A DNA stretch of 43,772 nucleotides, taken from positions 1 through 43,772 of IMG/VR virus record IMGVR_UViG_3300032284_001401. One strand, 5' to 3'. This document shows, piece by piece, positions 43,538-43,772 of the stretch (the stretch's first letter is position 1; the number at the start of each line of letters is the position of its first letter). A program made the position numbers and the translations under genes. The DNA is from a virus. A model generated the notes under the pieces. It was given only the letters and a program-made list of their open reading frames with translations. It had not been told where the DNA came from and searched no databases.

Positions 43538-43772
43538 ATGTTGCGCCGCTACACTCCCTTGAAATCTCGCATCCAATTGAAGCGAACGCCGTTAAAGCGT
43601 GTCAGTGCAAAGAAGAGGATTGCCGACGCCGAGTATGCCAAGATTCGGAAGGAAGTTCTGGACGCCTGCAAGCATATCTGTCAGGCGCGGATACCCGGAG
43701 TGTGCATGGTGCGAGCCGTTCACGTTCACCACTTGCGGAATCGGTCACAGATCGGCAAGGGAAAGCATGATC
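43538..43772 (+). CDS. HNH endonuclease, truncated by the window end
   Basis: The visible 78 residues are very basic at the N-terminus (MLRRYTPLKSRIQLKRTPLK) and then have an HNH-like zinc arrangement CKHICQARIPGVC with HVHHLRNRSQIGKG. The start follows one base after the exonuclease stop. Position after RecE and Bet matches the usual place of NinG-like or other recombination nucleases. The C-terminus lies outside the window. Confidence 0.6.
   Translation, partial: MLRRYTPLKSRIQLKRTPLKRVSAKKRIADAEYAKIRKEVLDACKHICQARIPGVCMVRAVHVHHLRNRSQIGKGKHD

Noticed and set aside
1-43772. Search for CRISPR arrays, insertion sequences, rRNA and tRNA genes.
   Set aside because: No regularly spaced direct repeats with spacers, transposase genes or cloverleaf sequences were seen; the repeats in the origin region are iterons.

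Overview
The window is a stretch of a tailed double-stranded DNA bacteriophage genome or prophage, open at both ends. It carries an HK97-type capsid set (terminase, portal, prohead protease, capsid), head-tail connectors, tail tube, a frameshifted tail chaperone, a short tape measure and a tail-tip or fibre protein. No contractile sheath gene is visible, so a siphovirus-like particle is likely. An integrase and a ribbon-helix-helix regulator point to a temperate or formerly temperate phage. Promoters are sigma70-like and start sites use AAGGA-type ribosome-binding sites, so the host is bacterial. I cannot name the host, and no tRNA, host gene, endolysin or convincing holin is visible.

Layout: 1-964 is a leftward operon starting at a ribbon-helix-helix protein and leaving the window. 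1017-4247 is a rightward run of small accessory genes, a methyltransferase and an integrase. 4244-26712 is the rightward morphogenesis module: terminase with an intein, minor head protein, portal, protease, capsid, a three-domain glycosyltransferase/methyltransferase protein, an HNH endonuclease on the opposite strand, two small genes resembling pieces of a second capsid gene, connectors, tail tube, tail chaperones with -1 frameshift, tape measure and tail fibre. 26713-27313 has no convincing gene but holds a terminator, a strong promoter and several hairpins, possibly a structured RNA. 27314-30316 holds a putative glycosyltransferase, a nucleotide-metabolism protein and a metallophosphoesterase.

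30342-40968 is a leftward early operon series: small proteins, a UvrD-type helicase, two HNH nucleases, a winged-helix replication protein with an iteron array in its 3' end, a release-factor-like protein, helix-turn-helix proteins, a CsrA-like protein carrying a 41-residue insertion, and SSB. From 41078 the genes run rightward again: a small basic protein, a Bet/RecT annealase, a RecE-like exonuclease and a truncated HNH gene.

Two regulatory signatures tie the genome together. A 16-bp dyad, consensus GCTTGACNNGNCAAGC, overlaps the -35 box of five early promoters. A palindrome, GCGCCAAATTTGGCGC with extended arms, occurs nine times, each time between genes and usually within about 10 bases of a stop codon. 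Several early genes appear to be leaderless. Domain names rest on motifs recognised by eye; no database search was possible.
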